Assembly (NCBI GenBank): GCA_023627715.1
Contig: JAMAHW010000222.1
Coordinates: 1-14,425, forward strand
Direction of reading: 5' to 3'
From: Periconia sp. R9002
Taxonomy: Eukaryota; Ascomycota; Dothideomycetes; Pleosporales; Periconiaceae
Length of the DNA: 14,425 nucleotides
Part shown: positions 1 through 8,730 of the stretch, piece after piece
Layout of the letters: each line of letters begins with the position of its first letter
How positions within the stretch are numbered: the first letter of the stretch is position 1
Program-made: the position numbers and the translations under genes
Notes under the pieces: model-generated
The model's database searches: none
Told to the model about the DNA's origin: nothing
Seen by the model: only the letters and a program-made list of their open reading frames with translations

Positions 1-79
1 TCACCTACGTCGCTTCTTTGCGGCGCACAAGGGCAATTGGTCTGAACTGCCTTGGTACAGCAAACAGCGGTTGCCTTAA
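1..79 (+). CDS. possible 3' end of a gene running in from the left edge
   Basis: Reading from base 2, a plus frame stays open for 25 codons and ends at a TAA at 77-79. The last residues read as a plausible polar, aromatic-rich C terminus (…NWSELPWYSKQRLP). There is no start, no recognisable domain and only 75 bases to judge, so this could be chance: another plus frame is also open here for a similar length. I do not recognise the family. Confidence 0.25.
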   Translation, partial: HLRRFFAAHKGNWSELPWYSKQRLP

Positions 80-2060
80 AACGCACGGTTGCTGGCGAGA
101 GCTCTGTTGCTAGAGGAAGATGCTAACAATAGTAATAGAGATGACGGACGATGAGCTTGACGTAGTTAAACAATGCGTAATAGGCGGCTGATCTTTGCAG
201 GATGTGTTGATCGAGGAGTGGCTTTGAGATGGAAGATGAAGAACTCGGGTTTACGGTAGACTTTATATGCCTCTTCTCGTTCCTTATCTCATACGCCATG
301 TCATAATACTCCCTCAATCCACACATCCTAGCACTGTGGAGCGTGTCTGCAGAAGCAACAGCGGCATCCCCCTTGTGCAGATATTCCATTATCGATATTG
401 CATGCTCCAAGGCCCGAAAGAGTCAAGTCACAAAAGCATAATCCTGGAAGTGTTCGCGGCCTGCATGCATGCTAGACATACGCTGGGCGCTACTAGCTTT
501 GGTCCTGGGGATGTGGTGAGATGGAAGCAGTGCTGTGATTGATCAAGGAGTTTGCAGATGGCAGACAAAATGGCACGACCTGTGCCTGGGGTATTGCGAA
601 CTGCATGAATCCTCCATGCAAAATACTATTCGTGAGGTCACAGATGAATACTCACTTATAACATGTTCAGTTGCAAGCATTCTCTCCGATCAATCTACCT
701 ATCGATCGATCTTGTAGAGCATTATCTTCCCAATTATTATCATTGATGCCGCTTCGCAACTAACTCTAGCATCTTCAATACGATAATCCTTGTCAAAATT
801 CAAGTGGCTTGTAGAAATTTGATGTTAACACTAAGGCATTGCAATTGGCATGGAAAAGCCGTAGATGTCGAGATCACATTTGTACAAACCTTTTCAAGAT
901 TACAGTGAAGCTGGGGACCTTATGATCTGTTGTTCTCATCTTGTACAATACTATACGATATTTCATTATACCTAGTTAGATATGTCTAGAACATATCAAC
1001 CTTTCCTCTCTCCACACTGAAATGGTATCAAGCTGAATTTATGCATATACAGATATTTTCTTGTTGGAAAACATGCAGGAGTTTGTAGTGCAGTTAGATT
1101 ATTATCAAGCGCACGTAAAGGTAATATTAGGCATATGATCGCATGCGAGTTATGCCGCCTGACCGACTGCTCGGCTGCGCAGGTTTTCAAAAATTTCGTA
1201 GCCACACTTCCAAATTTCGCAGCCACAACTCTAAATCTGCAACTACTACTAATAGCTTTGCCAAGATTTCTATTACAATACAAAAGAGACACAGTCAGGC
1301 ACACCTCCATATACAAGCCATATATGTCTATGATCAGGAATCATATCTGTGAACAAACCTTGATTCTTAAGTTAAATCTCAAAAGAATCTTGCTCGCCTT
1401 TGGTGAGACAATTGCTCACGTGGGCTATAATCCATGTCTTGTGGTGCCACGGACCCAAGCATGGTTGGGCTAAAATACAGGCCGGCGCCCAAACTGCCCC
1501 ACCATGCTCGCTCACGACAGCTTTTGAACAACGCTCACCCATCGTGTCACCTAGACACTGAAATGAAATAAGACATCCTCGACATGCAGACTCCATGAAC
1601 ATACTCTAAACATACATCAAGTTACCGTTTGGCCCTCCCACAAGTCATTTACGACGCCCCAGAAAGCCACTGAGCTGATTACTACTGTGACTGGCATTTA
1701 CTTGGTCTCTCTATGGTATGGTTTCAATCCCGGATGAGAGCTAGGCTGACATTGATGAAGGAATTTCAAGTCGAAGACCTCAAGGAAGAACACAATAACT
1801 TCGATGGCGCTCGTACAACTCCCCACGTTGTATACGGGAAGGGTCAGATAGTATGCTGGCGGAAGTGCGATACTGTCTCGGTCACAAAAACCGAGGGGGT
1901 CAAACTGACCCATGTTGGAAAGATTGAAAGAAAGACGGGGGACGAGGAAAGGGACAAAAGCGGGGAAGGAAGGTTACGTGATGGTTTGGCATTGGTTTTT
2001 GTCTGCAAAAAAGGCAACACACATGGCGAAATAAAAGAATGGTAGCAGCAGTTACCAGAT
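80..2060. other. about 2 kb without a supportable gene
   Basis: This stretch contains only short ORFs (up to 112 codons) that overlap each other on both strands, show no recognisable motif and mostly lack good splice partners. The least poor are a minus frame at 123-410, which opens with TTG, and a plus frame at 1713-2045, which is strongly charged. A purine-rich run lies at about 1918-1977 (pyrimidine-rich on the minus strand), just downstream of the gene that ends at 2061. A short direct repeat at 1191-1232 is listed separately. No RNA gene was seen. Confidence 0.5.
1191..1232 (+). repeat. 21-bp direct repeat, two copies
   Basis: Two adjacent 21-bp units begin AAATTTCG(T/C)AGCCACA and match at about 17 of 21 positions. 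A weaker third unit starting AAATCTGCA follows. This is a tiny minisatellite in non-coding DNA, and no function is implied. Confidence 0.5.
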
Positions 2061-3252
2061 TTATTCATGGTTGAATAGCGCGTCTTTCAGCCGAAATCCT
2101 TGACCAGTTTCAAGATTCAAGCTCAAGACGCCCACATCATGACAATAACTTGTAACTGTTAAAGTTACGCAGCTTGTGAAGAGAAGTCCTTGCTTAAGTT
2201 CTTCATTCCGTATTAAGCTCTCTTCAATCGCGGTGCCTACCCGAACACCAAACATTTGGGAAATAGCTTCCTTTGAAGCTCCTTGTAGGCGCAACTCAGG
2301 ATTAGGGTGCATTGTTGCTCCATTTTCCTGAAGGGCATACCGCAATGCACCATTCGTTTCTAATCGTGTGCCAAATAAATCCCATGCGACTTGCTGAATT
2401 TTGTTTGGTAGGATACTCAAGCTCATAAGGCATCCGATTCTTCCGGCATGATCGGTGGGGAACGTCATTGTTACATCGGCTCTGTCATCAAGCTTCCTGA
2501 TCGCACCACATAGGTAATGAGGGAAGATGTCAAAGAGCATCTTAGTCAGAGGATATGTGACTACCTCGTTACCGGAATCACTTAATGCGATCGGTAAGCT
2601 TTTCAACATTTCGCTTTGAAGAGGAACAGCAAGAGTCGCAGTCGTAGGCACAACTGCTGATGCATCAGCAGGAACCGCAGATGTAGGCACAGCGGCTGAA
2701 GCATCAGGAGGAATCGCCCTAAACTCTGGTGTGGGCCTTTGTCGTATCTCACTCGAGAGGTCCGTACTTGTGAAAGCCTCGTAGGACTGCCCGTTGTTGA
2801 GTCCTGGCAAGATATCAATATATGGAAGGAAAATGTAAATAGAATAACATACGGGGGCGTTTTAGAGGATTCGGTCTCAGTCGTACCCGCTCTATAGCAG
2901 GTTGTAAGGTAGAGCAAGCCTCAGTCCCTCGAAGATTATTCGCCACTCTCCCTCGATCTTCGACTGATAACTCCTCGAAAGCATTTAGTGTTTTTGCGTG
3001 TTCCTGCTGATTCTCATAGAAGATAGCATGGGTGCTCTTCGCTAGATAGTAGGCTAACCAAACTTCTGGGCCACAGGATAAAAATATCGCTGCTGTATCC
3101 TCTTCAGATGCGGACCTAGCTTCTTCTAGGACATTTTCGAGCTTGTAAGGTCCTCTCTTGCCTGTACGGTCCAGCTCAAGTTGTCGAGAGAACAACGTTG
3201 TGGCTTTTTCGACAATATTTTCTATGTTCGTGTTCTGCGGGCAGCCTGTCAT
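2061..3252 (-). CDS. uncharacterised 380-aa fungal protein, two exons
   Basis: Exon 1 runs 3252-2853 and exon 2 runs 2803-2061 (TAA stop), joined by a 49-nt intron. The junction splits an Arg codon, C|GA, and the spliced length is 1143 nt, exactly 381 codons. The chosen ATG at 3250-3252 has G at -3 and begins MTGCPQNTN. The same frame stays open up to an ATG at 3450, but that stretch is a CAAATTT satellite with no stops in any minus frame, so its openness proves nothing, and the 3450 ATG has a poor context (T at -3). Residues 10-125 look alpha-helical and charged. Residues 160-195 are an Ala/Pro/Val linker with a duplicated DASA(A/V)VPT segment. Residues 215-375 look like a folded domain (TMTFPTDHAGRIGC, GALRYALQENGATMHPNPEL). 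There is no signal peptide or membrane segment. I recognise no named domain, and the function is unknown. Confidence 0.8.
2804..2852 (-). other. spliceosomal intron (49 nt)
   Basis: On the minus strand the donor is GTATGT (from 2852) and the acceptor is TTGCCAG (ending 2804). A TTGAT-like branch candidate lies about ten bases before the acceptor. Removing it joins two frames that otherwise end in stops, which is the main support. Confidence 0.85.
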
Positions 3253-3270
3253 GTCGAAAATTGAGATCGG

Positions 3271-3399
3271 AATTCGAATTCGAATTTGAAATTTGAAATT
3301 TGAATTTTGAAATTTGAAGTTTGAAAATTTGAAAATTTGAAATTTGAAATTTGAAATTTGAAATTTGAAATTTGAAATTTGAAAATTTGAAAATTTGGA
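3271..3399. repeat. heptamer satellite, (TTTGAAA)n / (CAAATTT)n-like
   Basis: About 130 bp of tandem repeat, roughly 18 units, mostly 7 bp (TTGAAAT) with interspersed 6-bp and 8-bp variants (TTGAAAAT, TTGAAT). The left edge degenerates into alternating AATTCG. It lies 18 to 147 nt upstream of the ATG of the minus-strand gene ending at 2061, so it is in its 5' leader or promoter. On the minus strand the pure unit cannot form a stop in any frame, which creates an artificial Phe/Lys/Asn/Gln-rich upstream extension of the ORF. Confidence 0.95.
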
Positions 3400-4056
3400 A
3401 ACCGAAACTTGAGGGATCTGAAATTTAACTGGGGATAAATAGGTCAGCATTTAGCTCCCAACCTTGCTAGCGTGGGTTGGCCGACAAGAGCCGATTGGTC
3501 ACGGTTAGCCGACTACAGTGCCGTCTTAAGACAGATGTGCCTCCCCTTGAAAACGATTGGCAGCCCATCAAATCTTATTGGACGCCATCTGCGGGCGCGC
3601 ACGCGCACCAGTTGAGACCCCATATTGCCAGCAATGATGTTCAAGGACGCCTTTATCCTTTTTTTGCAGTTGTTTCTGAGCACGAACCAGCAGCCCGCTT
3701 TCAACCCACTCATATCAATTGACAAGTTTGGACTTCTGCACATTATCCATGCATTAAGTATCGTGGGAGCTTTACAAATCCCAGATATGCTCGCCAAGAA
3801 GTACAACGGGATTGTGCCGGGCTTCTATTGGGTGCATGCAAGTATCTCTCACTGGCATGTATATAGTTTGTTGGCATAGGATATGCACCACATCGCATCG
3901 GTTTACGCTCTCCTTCGGTTCGCAACACTATACTAAAAGGCCTTAAATTAGATATGAAATTCACATGCATGACACCAGGCGCCTCCGTAAACTACGCTTG
4001 CGCTGTAAATGTGTGCTATTGCAAAACTGATAGCATAGAACATAAAGCTGGTGCTG
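3400..4056. other. intergenic region, no supportable gene
   Basis: This interval lies between the satellite and the leader of the small plus-strand gene. It holds three mutually overlapping ORFs of 81-97 codons on both strands (3477-3879). One plus frame from 3625 encodes a Phe/Leu-rich hydrophobic start that could imitate a secretion signal, but it has no other gene-like property. Nothing else was recognised. Confidence 0.45.
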
Positions 4057-4076
4057 TTTCTTTCTTTTTTCCCCTT
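4057..4076 (+). promoter_or_regulatory. pyrimidine tract upstream of the small plus-strand gene
   Basis: Twenty consecutive pyrimidines (TTTCTTTCTTTTTTCCCCTT) end 47 nt before the ATG at 4124. C/T-rich runs just upstream of transcription or translation starts are common in filamentous fungal genes. Assigning it as a promoter element is inference. Confidence 0.35.
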
Positions 4077-4123
4077 AGAGTTCTTGCTTCTTTAAGATCA
4101 CGACAATAGCCTCCCATCGCCAA

Positions 4124-4404
4124 ATGTGTCGCTTCGATGAGCGTGTTAAATCCTGTGGGCATTACACGCTAACTTGTACTGTTCCGTGTGAAGAACACAT
4201 GCATCGACCACTGGAAACCCTTGTTATCTTCCTGGCTGTGACAAACAACCAAACGGGAAACGCGAAGGACCTGGTAAGAGACAGGCTCAATTAAATCAAC
4301 TTAGCTAATTTTGATTGCAGGAGCAAGAACAAATGGTGGATTCCGTTCAAGCGACGTTGATTTTGACTAATAGGGTCTACAGTAAGGCACAAAGACAATT
4401 ATAA
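4124..4404 (+). CDS. small two-exon Cys/His-rich protein (77 aa)
   Basis: Exon 1 runs 4124-4273 (exactly 50 codons) and exon 2 runs 4321-4404 (27 codons plus TAA). The intron falls cleanly between codons and has a good donor, branch site and acceptor. The N terminus begins MCRFDERVKSCGHYTLTC and continues TVPCEEHMH, giving Cys2, Cys11, His13, Cys18, Cys22, His25 and His27. This compact C-x8-C-G-H-x4-C-x3-C pattern resembles short, uncharacterised fungal Cys-rich proteins and could bind a metal. Residues 28-77 contain no Cys and end in a basic, Gln-rich tail. There is no signal peptide. A pyrimidine tract precedes it. Its stop overlaps, tail to tail, the stop of the kinase pseudogene on the other strand (4399-4404, TTATAA). 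Function is unknown; a truncated relative of a longer protein is possible. Confidence 0.55.
4274..4320 (+). other. spliceosomal intron (47 nt)
   Basis: Donor GTAAGAG, branch-like TTAGCTAATT about 20 nt before the end, acceptor TTGCAG. All three signals and the length fit fungal introns, and splicing preserves the frame on both sides. Confidence 0.7.
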
Positions 4405-5582
4405 AACTTCTACGTATTGAGCCAATTTTAGGACCGCATCATCTAGCCCAGACCGGTTCTCGGGGTGTTCTTCAGTCATATCGCGTACAATTTCTGCTAC
4501 GAGGCTAGCTTTCCTCTCATCATGTTCAAGTGGGACCATCAATGACAATAGGCTCCCAAATGCCCATATGTCACCGCGCACACGAGAATCCCAAGGTAGA
4601 GAGGTCGGGTCGAGATGTTTTTTGAATTCTGGGGGCATCCATTCGCGTGTAGTAGCAAGGCCACTGATGTCAATGATCTTAGCGTCGCCTTCGGAACTAA
4701 TCACAATATTTGACGGCTTTAAATCCATGTGCGTGATCTTTTTTCTGTGCATCTGCTGCAGTCCTTGGGCGATCTTGAGTGGCCATATCCTCCGCAAAAT
4801 ACCTTAATCCAATGCCTGTTCCAAAGTCCCCGCTGTATGGTGTTCAAGAAGAAATCCTCGGAGAACAATGGTGTGTTCCTCTGATCTGCCCGTATGGTAT
4901 GGATTGGGTGATACAACGGCGCAAATGAGTTGAACAATATCTCAGCATTGGTGAAGATATTGCAGATTTAAAATCTCTTGCACGATCATTTCACTATCCT
5001 TACGCTCATACAGCGGCCTTTTGATGGACTTGAAAATGTATTGCTGGTTCGTAGTTGTGACCTCAATCAGTGATACTGCAGGAGCAATGTCCGTAACGTT
5101 TCGAACGTCCGAAAATTCTACCGATGGACACGAAATATGAGGTAGCGGCGGGTAGAATATTCTTGATGAATCTTCCGAGATTCGATAGTAGAAATGAGCT
5201 GACAACCGTTTATATCCATTGTTGGGTGGTAGATGTGCAGTTTCAAGTGGGAGTATGGTTTCCTGCGGCTTGTCGTGGATATTAAAGTATGTAAAGATAA
5301 CTTCAGTGACAGTGTCGTCAATGAGGGGCAGATATTCGAATCGTATACATTGAGCGAGATCTCGGAGTTGACGACTACGGGCTTTCCGATTCCTCTGCTC
5401 GTTCTGAAAAACCTCCGGATCATCATCGCGAATTATAGTCCCTTCAAAAGTAAGTTTTACATGCCACCTAAAACTGTCGGAACGGTAGAGCAAATTCTGC
5501 GATTGAATGTGGGGTTCGGGGTGACCGTAGCGTTTGAAATCTCGTGTTCGTGGTAATCCTTTGGGTCGGCTTCGATCGGCAT
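4399..5582 (-). pseudogene. Ser/Thr protein kinase pseudogene (two nonsense codons, probable frameshift)
   Basis: From 5493 to 4399 a single minus frame encodes a kinase of a family common in filamentous fungi. A long N-terminal region comes first (RFEYLPLIDDTVTEV). The N-lobe follows, with ATP-site Lys in YIFKSIKRPLY and helix-C Glu in EMIVQEILNL. The C-lobe has the catalytic loop HMDLKPSN, DIS in place of DFG, PPE in place of APE, and DIWAFG. Two in-frame stops interrupt it: TGA at 4944-4942, just after helix C, and TAA at 4806-4804, after the hinge (GTLEQALD). Sequence before, between and after them remains in frame and kinase-like (DIVQLICAVVSPNPY). An intron removing both would delete the conserved core. 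The frame has no early ATG. An ATG at 5582 opens a protein-like stretch (MPIEADPKDYHEHEIS) in another frame that would need a 1-nt shift near 5490-5500. The catalytic loop itself is intact. Low expression as a truncated product cannot be excluded. Confidence 0.85.
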
Positions 5583-6023
5583 TGTTTCAAGCAATAACGA
5601 GGTGGTTACGTTCAGTACGAAGACAGCAATGCAAAATATCTTAGATATGTTGGTAGGTATAGGTAAAAGGGTTGGGGATGAGTGCAGCTTGTAGGCGGAG
5701 GATGGAGGATGAACTCTAAACTGCCACTTACCTAAGCGATGCGCACTGCTGCCGCACGCTTACTGCCCCTTCAATTTCAGGGGTGAGACAACGCGTATCT
5801 GAGAGCGTGCGAGAGAATGTGTGGCGGTATAGCTAAAAATGAACTGAATCAAGTTTACTACGTCACAGGCGCTTACGGAAATATATCAGGACTAGCGCAT
5901 TTCGCCCGCTTGGCGTTTCGCTCAGCTTCCTGCGGACGCGCATTCTGACACCCACGCTAGAAATCCTCCACTCCAACCTCAGCGGCAACATACAAGCGCT
6001 TCGATCCTGCGATTCCAGTCATC
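5583..6023. promoter_or_regulatory. divergent intergenic region between kinase relic and DUF7924 gene
   Basis: About 440 bp separate the two outward-facing 5' ends. It contains ACGCGT at 5791-5796 (the MCB core bound by MBF-type factors in yeasts) and TACGTCA at 5859-5865 (a CRE/ATF-like site). The leader before the ATG at 6024 is C-rich. A GTAAGT on the minus strand near 5731 could begin a leader intron of the kinase. Each motif is short enough to occur by chance, so regulation is inference. Confidence 0.3.
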
Positions 6024-7836
6024 ATGGCCAGTTATTCATTATTTCCAGCCGCTCATAAGAGGCGCCATAAGCCAGACCAGAGGAAAGAGGGTATGTCGCA
6101 GCTCTTGCCATACCACACAAACATTCTAACCTTCGCAGTTCAGGCTATCAACAGGGTTACGAGACGTAGTAATCGCATACGAGCAGCGAATGAGAGGAAC
6201 TCCAAGTCGCGGACGGATACTAAACCTCAAGCTCAATACCCACTAGATCTAGAGGTATGTTGGTGCTGGCTTTCGTCATCTTTAATAATCTAACATGGCA
6301 GAGCATTTCTCGAATCCTAAACAAAACCACGCACGAACCCTCAAGACAAAGAAGCGCAGTCGGCACTCTGAGGATCATACATCGACCGAACGAACACATA
6401 AGCGTCTACGAACCCAAAGCCCCCCCGTCACGAAGCAGGCTGAAAGAAAACGGCGTCGAGAAGACGAAATTCATCCCTCCCCCTTCTCACCTGGGTTATC
6501 ACCTAAACGATTGCGAACATCTGCGGCTCCTACTCAGAAGACAATTCAAGAGGCTCGGATTGAGTACTGGAGAGAAAACACCACCTGGCCAACAGAGCAA
6601 CAAGAGGCAACAATGCATCGTTTTCGAGAAATTCTTGATGGTGCGAAGGCGAGAAGGCGATCCATAAGTCGCAAACGCTCAAATACCAGCTTAAGTTCGG
6701 AAACATCTCAGACACAAACTTCGAGCAACCAACAACCTCGGGATCAAAAGACTGCCCCATACAAGCATCCACTGTTTGAAGAACAGCTGAAAGATTGTGG
6801 CAGTTTTTTGGATGATTACGTAGAAGGCATTACTGCTGAAAGCGAAATGCTCTGCCAAACGCTCCTCAGTGGGACACAAACACCACCTGAACACACCCTT
6901 TTCTCTAGCGACGACCTATTTAAGAAGACATGCAAAAGAATCAGAGGAGAAAACGAAGCTAAGGTAGTTCGCGATATTGCACCCCTCATTGTTCCTTCGG
7001 CGGAGACTCTAGCCGACAGGGGAGTTGAACACCTAGAGATTCTCCGAGAGACTGTCAACGCATGTTGGATCAACTCTACTACTTTTGTGAAACCCCTAGG
7101 TTCGCGTCCTGGTCCCCGTCCCCAGCCAGATTTTGGTCTTGGGTTCAAGAGAGATGCTTTCAGTCAAGAACGGCTTCGAAAGTTACAGCCTTTCCTTGGT
7201 GACTTACTCAAGGATTCTACCATGATTGCGGCCACGTATAATATGTACCTTCCGTTTTTATCTGCCGAAGTCAAATGTGGAGCAGCTGCACTCGACATTG
7301 CCGACCGACAGAACGCTCACACTCAATCTGTTAGTCTACGTGGTTTGTACACACTCTTCCGCTTAGTTGGCCGAGAGAAGGAGCTACATCGGCAAATCAA
7401 TGGCTTCTCTATATCTCACAGTGATGTCGATGTAAGAATTTGGGGCCATTACGTCGTGATCGATGGAAATGATGCCAAATATTACCGCCATCCTATCCAC
7501 GAATTTAATTTTACAGCGCTAAACGGGAAGGAGAGATGGACAGCATATACGTTCGTTAGGAATATCTACGATCTGTGGGTTCCTAAGCACATTCAAAGAA
7601 TCTACGATATCATCGACCTGCTACCAGCTGATATAAATTTTGACGTCTCTGAAGGAGGCCCGGAATCAGTCTCTTTACACTCAGGATTATCTCAATGGTT
7701 TGGAAGCTACGACCTCGGCGATGAACAAGTGGTATCAGACAGCCAACAAAGCCGCCACACAAGCGTCCAGCCAATCACTCCAGATACAACGATCGCGACT
7801 GAGTCTCCCAAGCATAAGAGGAGAACGTTGGAATAA
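6024..7836 (+). CDS. DUF7924-family protein with PD-(D/E)XK-like core, three exons
   Basis: Modelled exons are 6024-6090, 6139-6254 and 6304-7836, giving 571 aa; translation from the ATG at 6295 would give 513 aa. The first 130 residues are very basic (HKRRHKP, RRSNRIRA, HKRLRTQSPP, PKRLRTSAAP, RKRRRED), indicating nuclear localisation or nucleic-acid contact. A Ser/Gln-rich linker follows, then a conserved domain I match from memory to fungal DUF7924. In 513-aa numbering this has PQPDFGLGFKRDAFS (Asp279), FLSAEVKCGAAALDIADRQN (Glu325, Lys327, Gln339), FSISH, VRIWGHYVVIDG, YYRHPIHEFNF and KERWTAYTFVRNIYDLWVP. The order D…ExK–helix with Q–strands resembles the PD-(D/E)XK nuclease fold, but catalysis is inference. 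The tail is acidic then basic (SPKHKRRTLE). The family's function is unknown. The core is uninterrupted, so the gene looks intact. It is divergent from the kinase relic and convergent with the gene at 8731-10311. Confidence 0.88.
6091..6138 (+). other. spliceosomal intron 1 of the DUF7924 gene (48 nt)
   Basis: Donor GTATGT, branch site TTCTAAC eight bases before the end, acceptor TTCGCAG. The length is a multiple of three and lacks a stop, so retention would add 16 codons without breaking the frame. Confidence 0.85.
6255..6303 (+). other. spliceosomal intron 2 of the DUF7924 gene (47 or 49 nt)
   Basis: Donor GTATGT and branch site AATCTAACA. The acceptor region reads GGCAGAGCAT, with two AGs two bases apart. 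The conventional CAG (ending 6301) puts exon 3 in the wrong frame. Only the next AG (ending 6303) joins exons 1-2 to the long DUF7924 frame. Confidence 0.65.
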
Positions 7837-8730
7837 CCACGTTGAGCATCGCTATGTTTCACTTTACTCATCAAATAGCTCTGAAGCTAGCATTTCCGTA
7901 CGAACAAGCTAGTTGAAGAGTTGTTTTCGGCAGGTGGGTATGAGGAAGGAGCGAGGTCACCGGACTTGTGTGGCTGCTTTAAAACCGATTTGCTTGTAAA
8001 ATTTCCCGATGGTGTTGTTCGTTGAGCCTTACGCCGAACCATGAGTCAGGAGAGGATGGTGGCGGATGTGAACTAGTGCTATTTTTGTAGCTAGCACAAA
8101 TATGCTACGCCCCGCATCGCGGAGGTTTGCGTAAGAATTTTGAGAGGCATGGCGGCTGACAATAAGAAGATCAGACGGTACTGTAGTGCTTGAAATTGAT
8201 TGATTTATGTGTCAAGTTATACTGTTTCTTTTCTGTTCAATTTAAGCATGTTATTCGCTCTGAACTGAATTACTCATCTGTGTATCTCTGTAATTGATGT
8301 CTCAGTAGCTGCGACCTGCTAGGATTCTACCATCCGGTTTAGTCTTAGCTCTAGCAACAGAAACGATTCCTCTTCACGTTACACCTTTGATAGGTAAGCT
8401 GAAGGTGAAAACTACGTGGAACCAGATGATGCCCTGCATTATGACGCGTTTGTATAGATGTTATTACCTGCACTGGTGAAAGCTGTCCTGGCGAACGAAT
8501 GCTGATTGAACCTCAAACTGTCAATTGAGGTTAATACTATAATGTTAGGATGTTATATCTCCTGCTGAAATTGGCCTAGAGACGTATAGGAGGAAGACTT
8601 AATTTAGATTTCACCTATACTAATACAATCAACATGTGACAATAGACCTTAGTGGCCGGAAAAGCTGTTCTTCCGATAGCGACCACCAGGCTTGTAGTTG
8701 TCATCTTCGATGTCACCGCTCATGGCGACA
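7837..8730. other. convergent intergenic region, no gene seen
   Basis: About 890 bp lie between the 3' ends of the DUF7924 gene and the minus-strand gene ending at 8731. It is moderately AT-rich with no ORF worth keeping. A perfect 8-bp hairpin (8509-8532) and the alternative-frame tail at 8649-8735 are described separately. Both 3' untranslated regions should lie here. Confidence 0.6.
8509..8532. other. perfect 8-bp inverted repeat (hairpin)
   Basis: AACCTCAA and TTGAGGTT are separated by eight bases. It sits about 200 nt past the stop of the minus-strand gene, probably in its 3' untranslated or flanking region. A role in RNA stability or 3'-end formation is possible but unsupported. Confidence 0.4.

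Noticed and set aside
123..410. Minus-strand 95-codon ORF with fairly protein-like sequence
   Set aside because: It opens with TTG after an in-frame TGA and its Ser run is encoded by a simple TTC/TCT stretch. It overlaps a plus ORF of similar length, and I found no splice-compatible upstream exon.
1135..1473. Plus-strand 112-codon ORF
   Set aside because: It spans the 21-bp direct repeat, has no recognisable motif, and other frames on both strands are also open here.
1713..2045. Plus-strand 110-codon charged ORF ending 15 bp from the 380-aa gene
   Set aside because: Its charged composition follows from the purine-rich DNA (about 1918-1977). No domain, no introns and competing minus ORFs.
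3253..3450. N-terminal extension of the 380-aa protein through the satellite
   Set aside because: The repeat unit has no stops in any minus-strand frame, so openness is not evidence. The ATG at 3252 has a better context. Kept only as a finding.
3477..3879. Three overlapping ORFs (two plus, one minus), one with a hydrophobic start
   Set aside because: Mutually exclusive, motif-free and under 100 codons. The hydrophobic start alone does not make a secreted protein.
4719..4937. Minus ORF between the two kinase halves in another frame
   Set aside because: The kinase frame itself reads through this interval with family-like sequence (IVQLICAVVSPNPY); the other frame is a shadow.
4942..5493. The kinase N-terminal half as a separate intact gene
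   Set aside because: It has no ATG near its start, and kinase homology continues in the same frame beyond its stop, so it is part of one broken gene.
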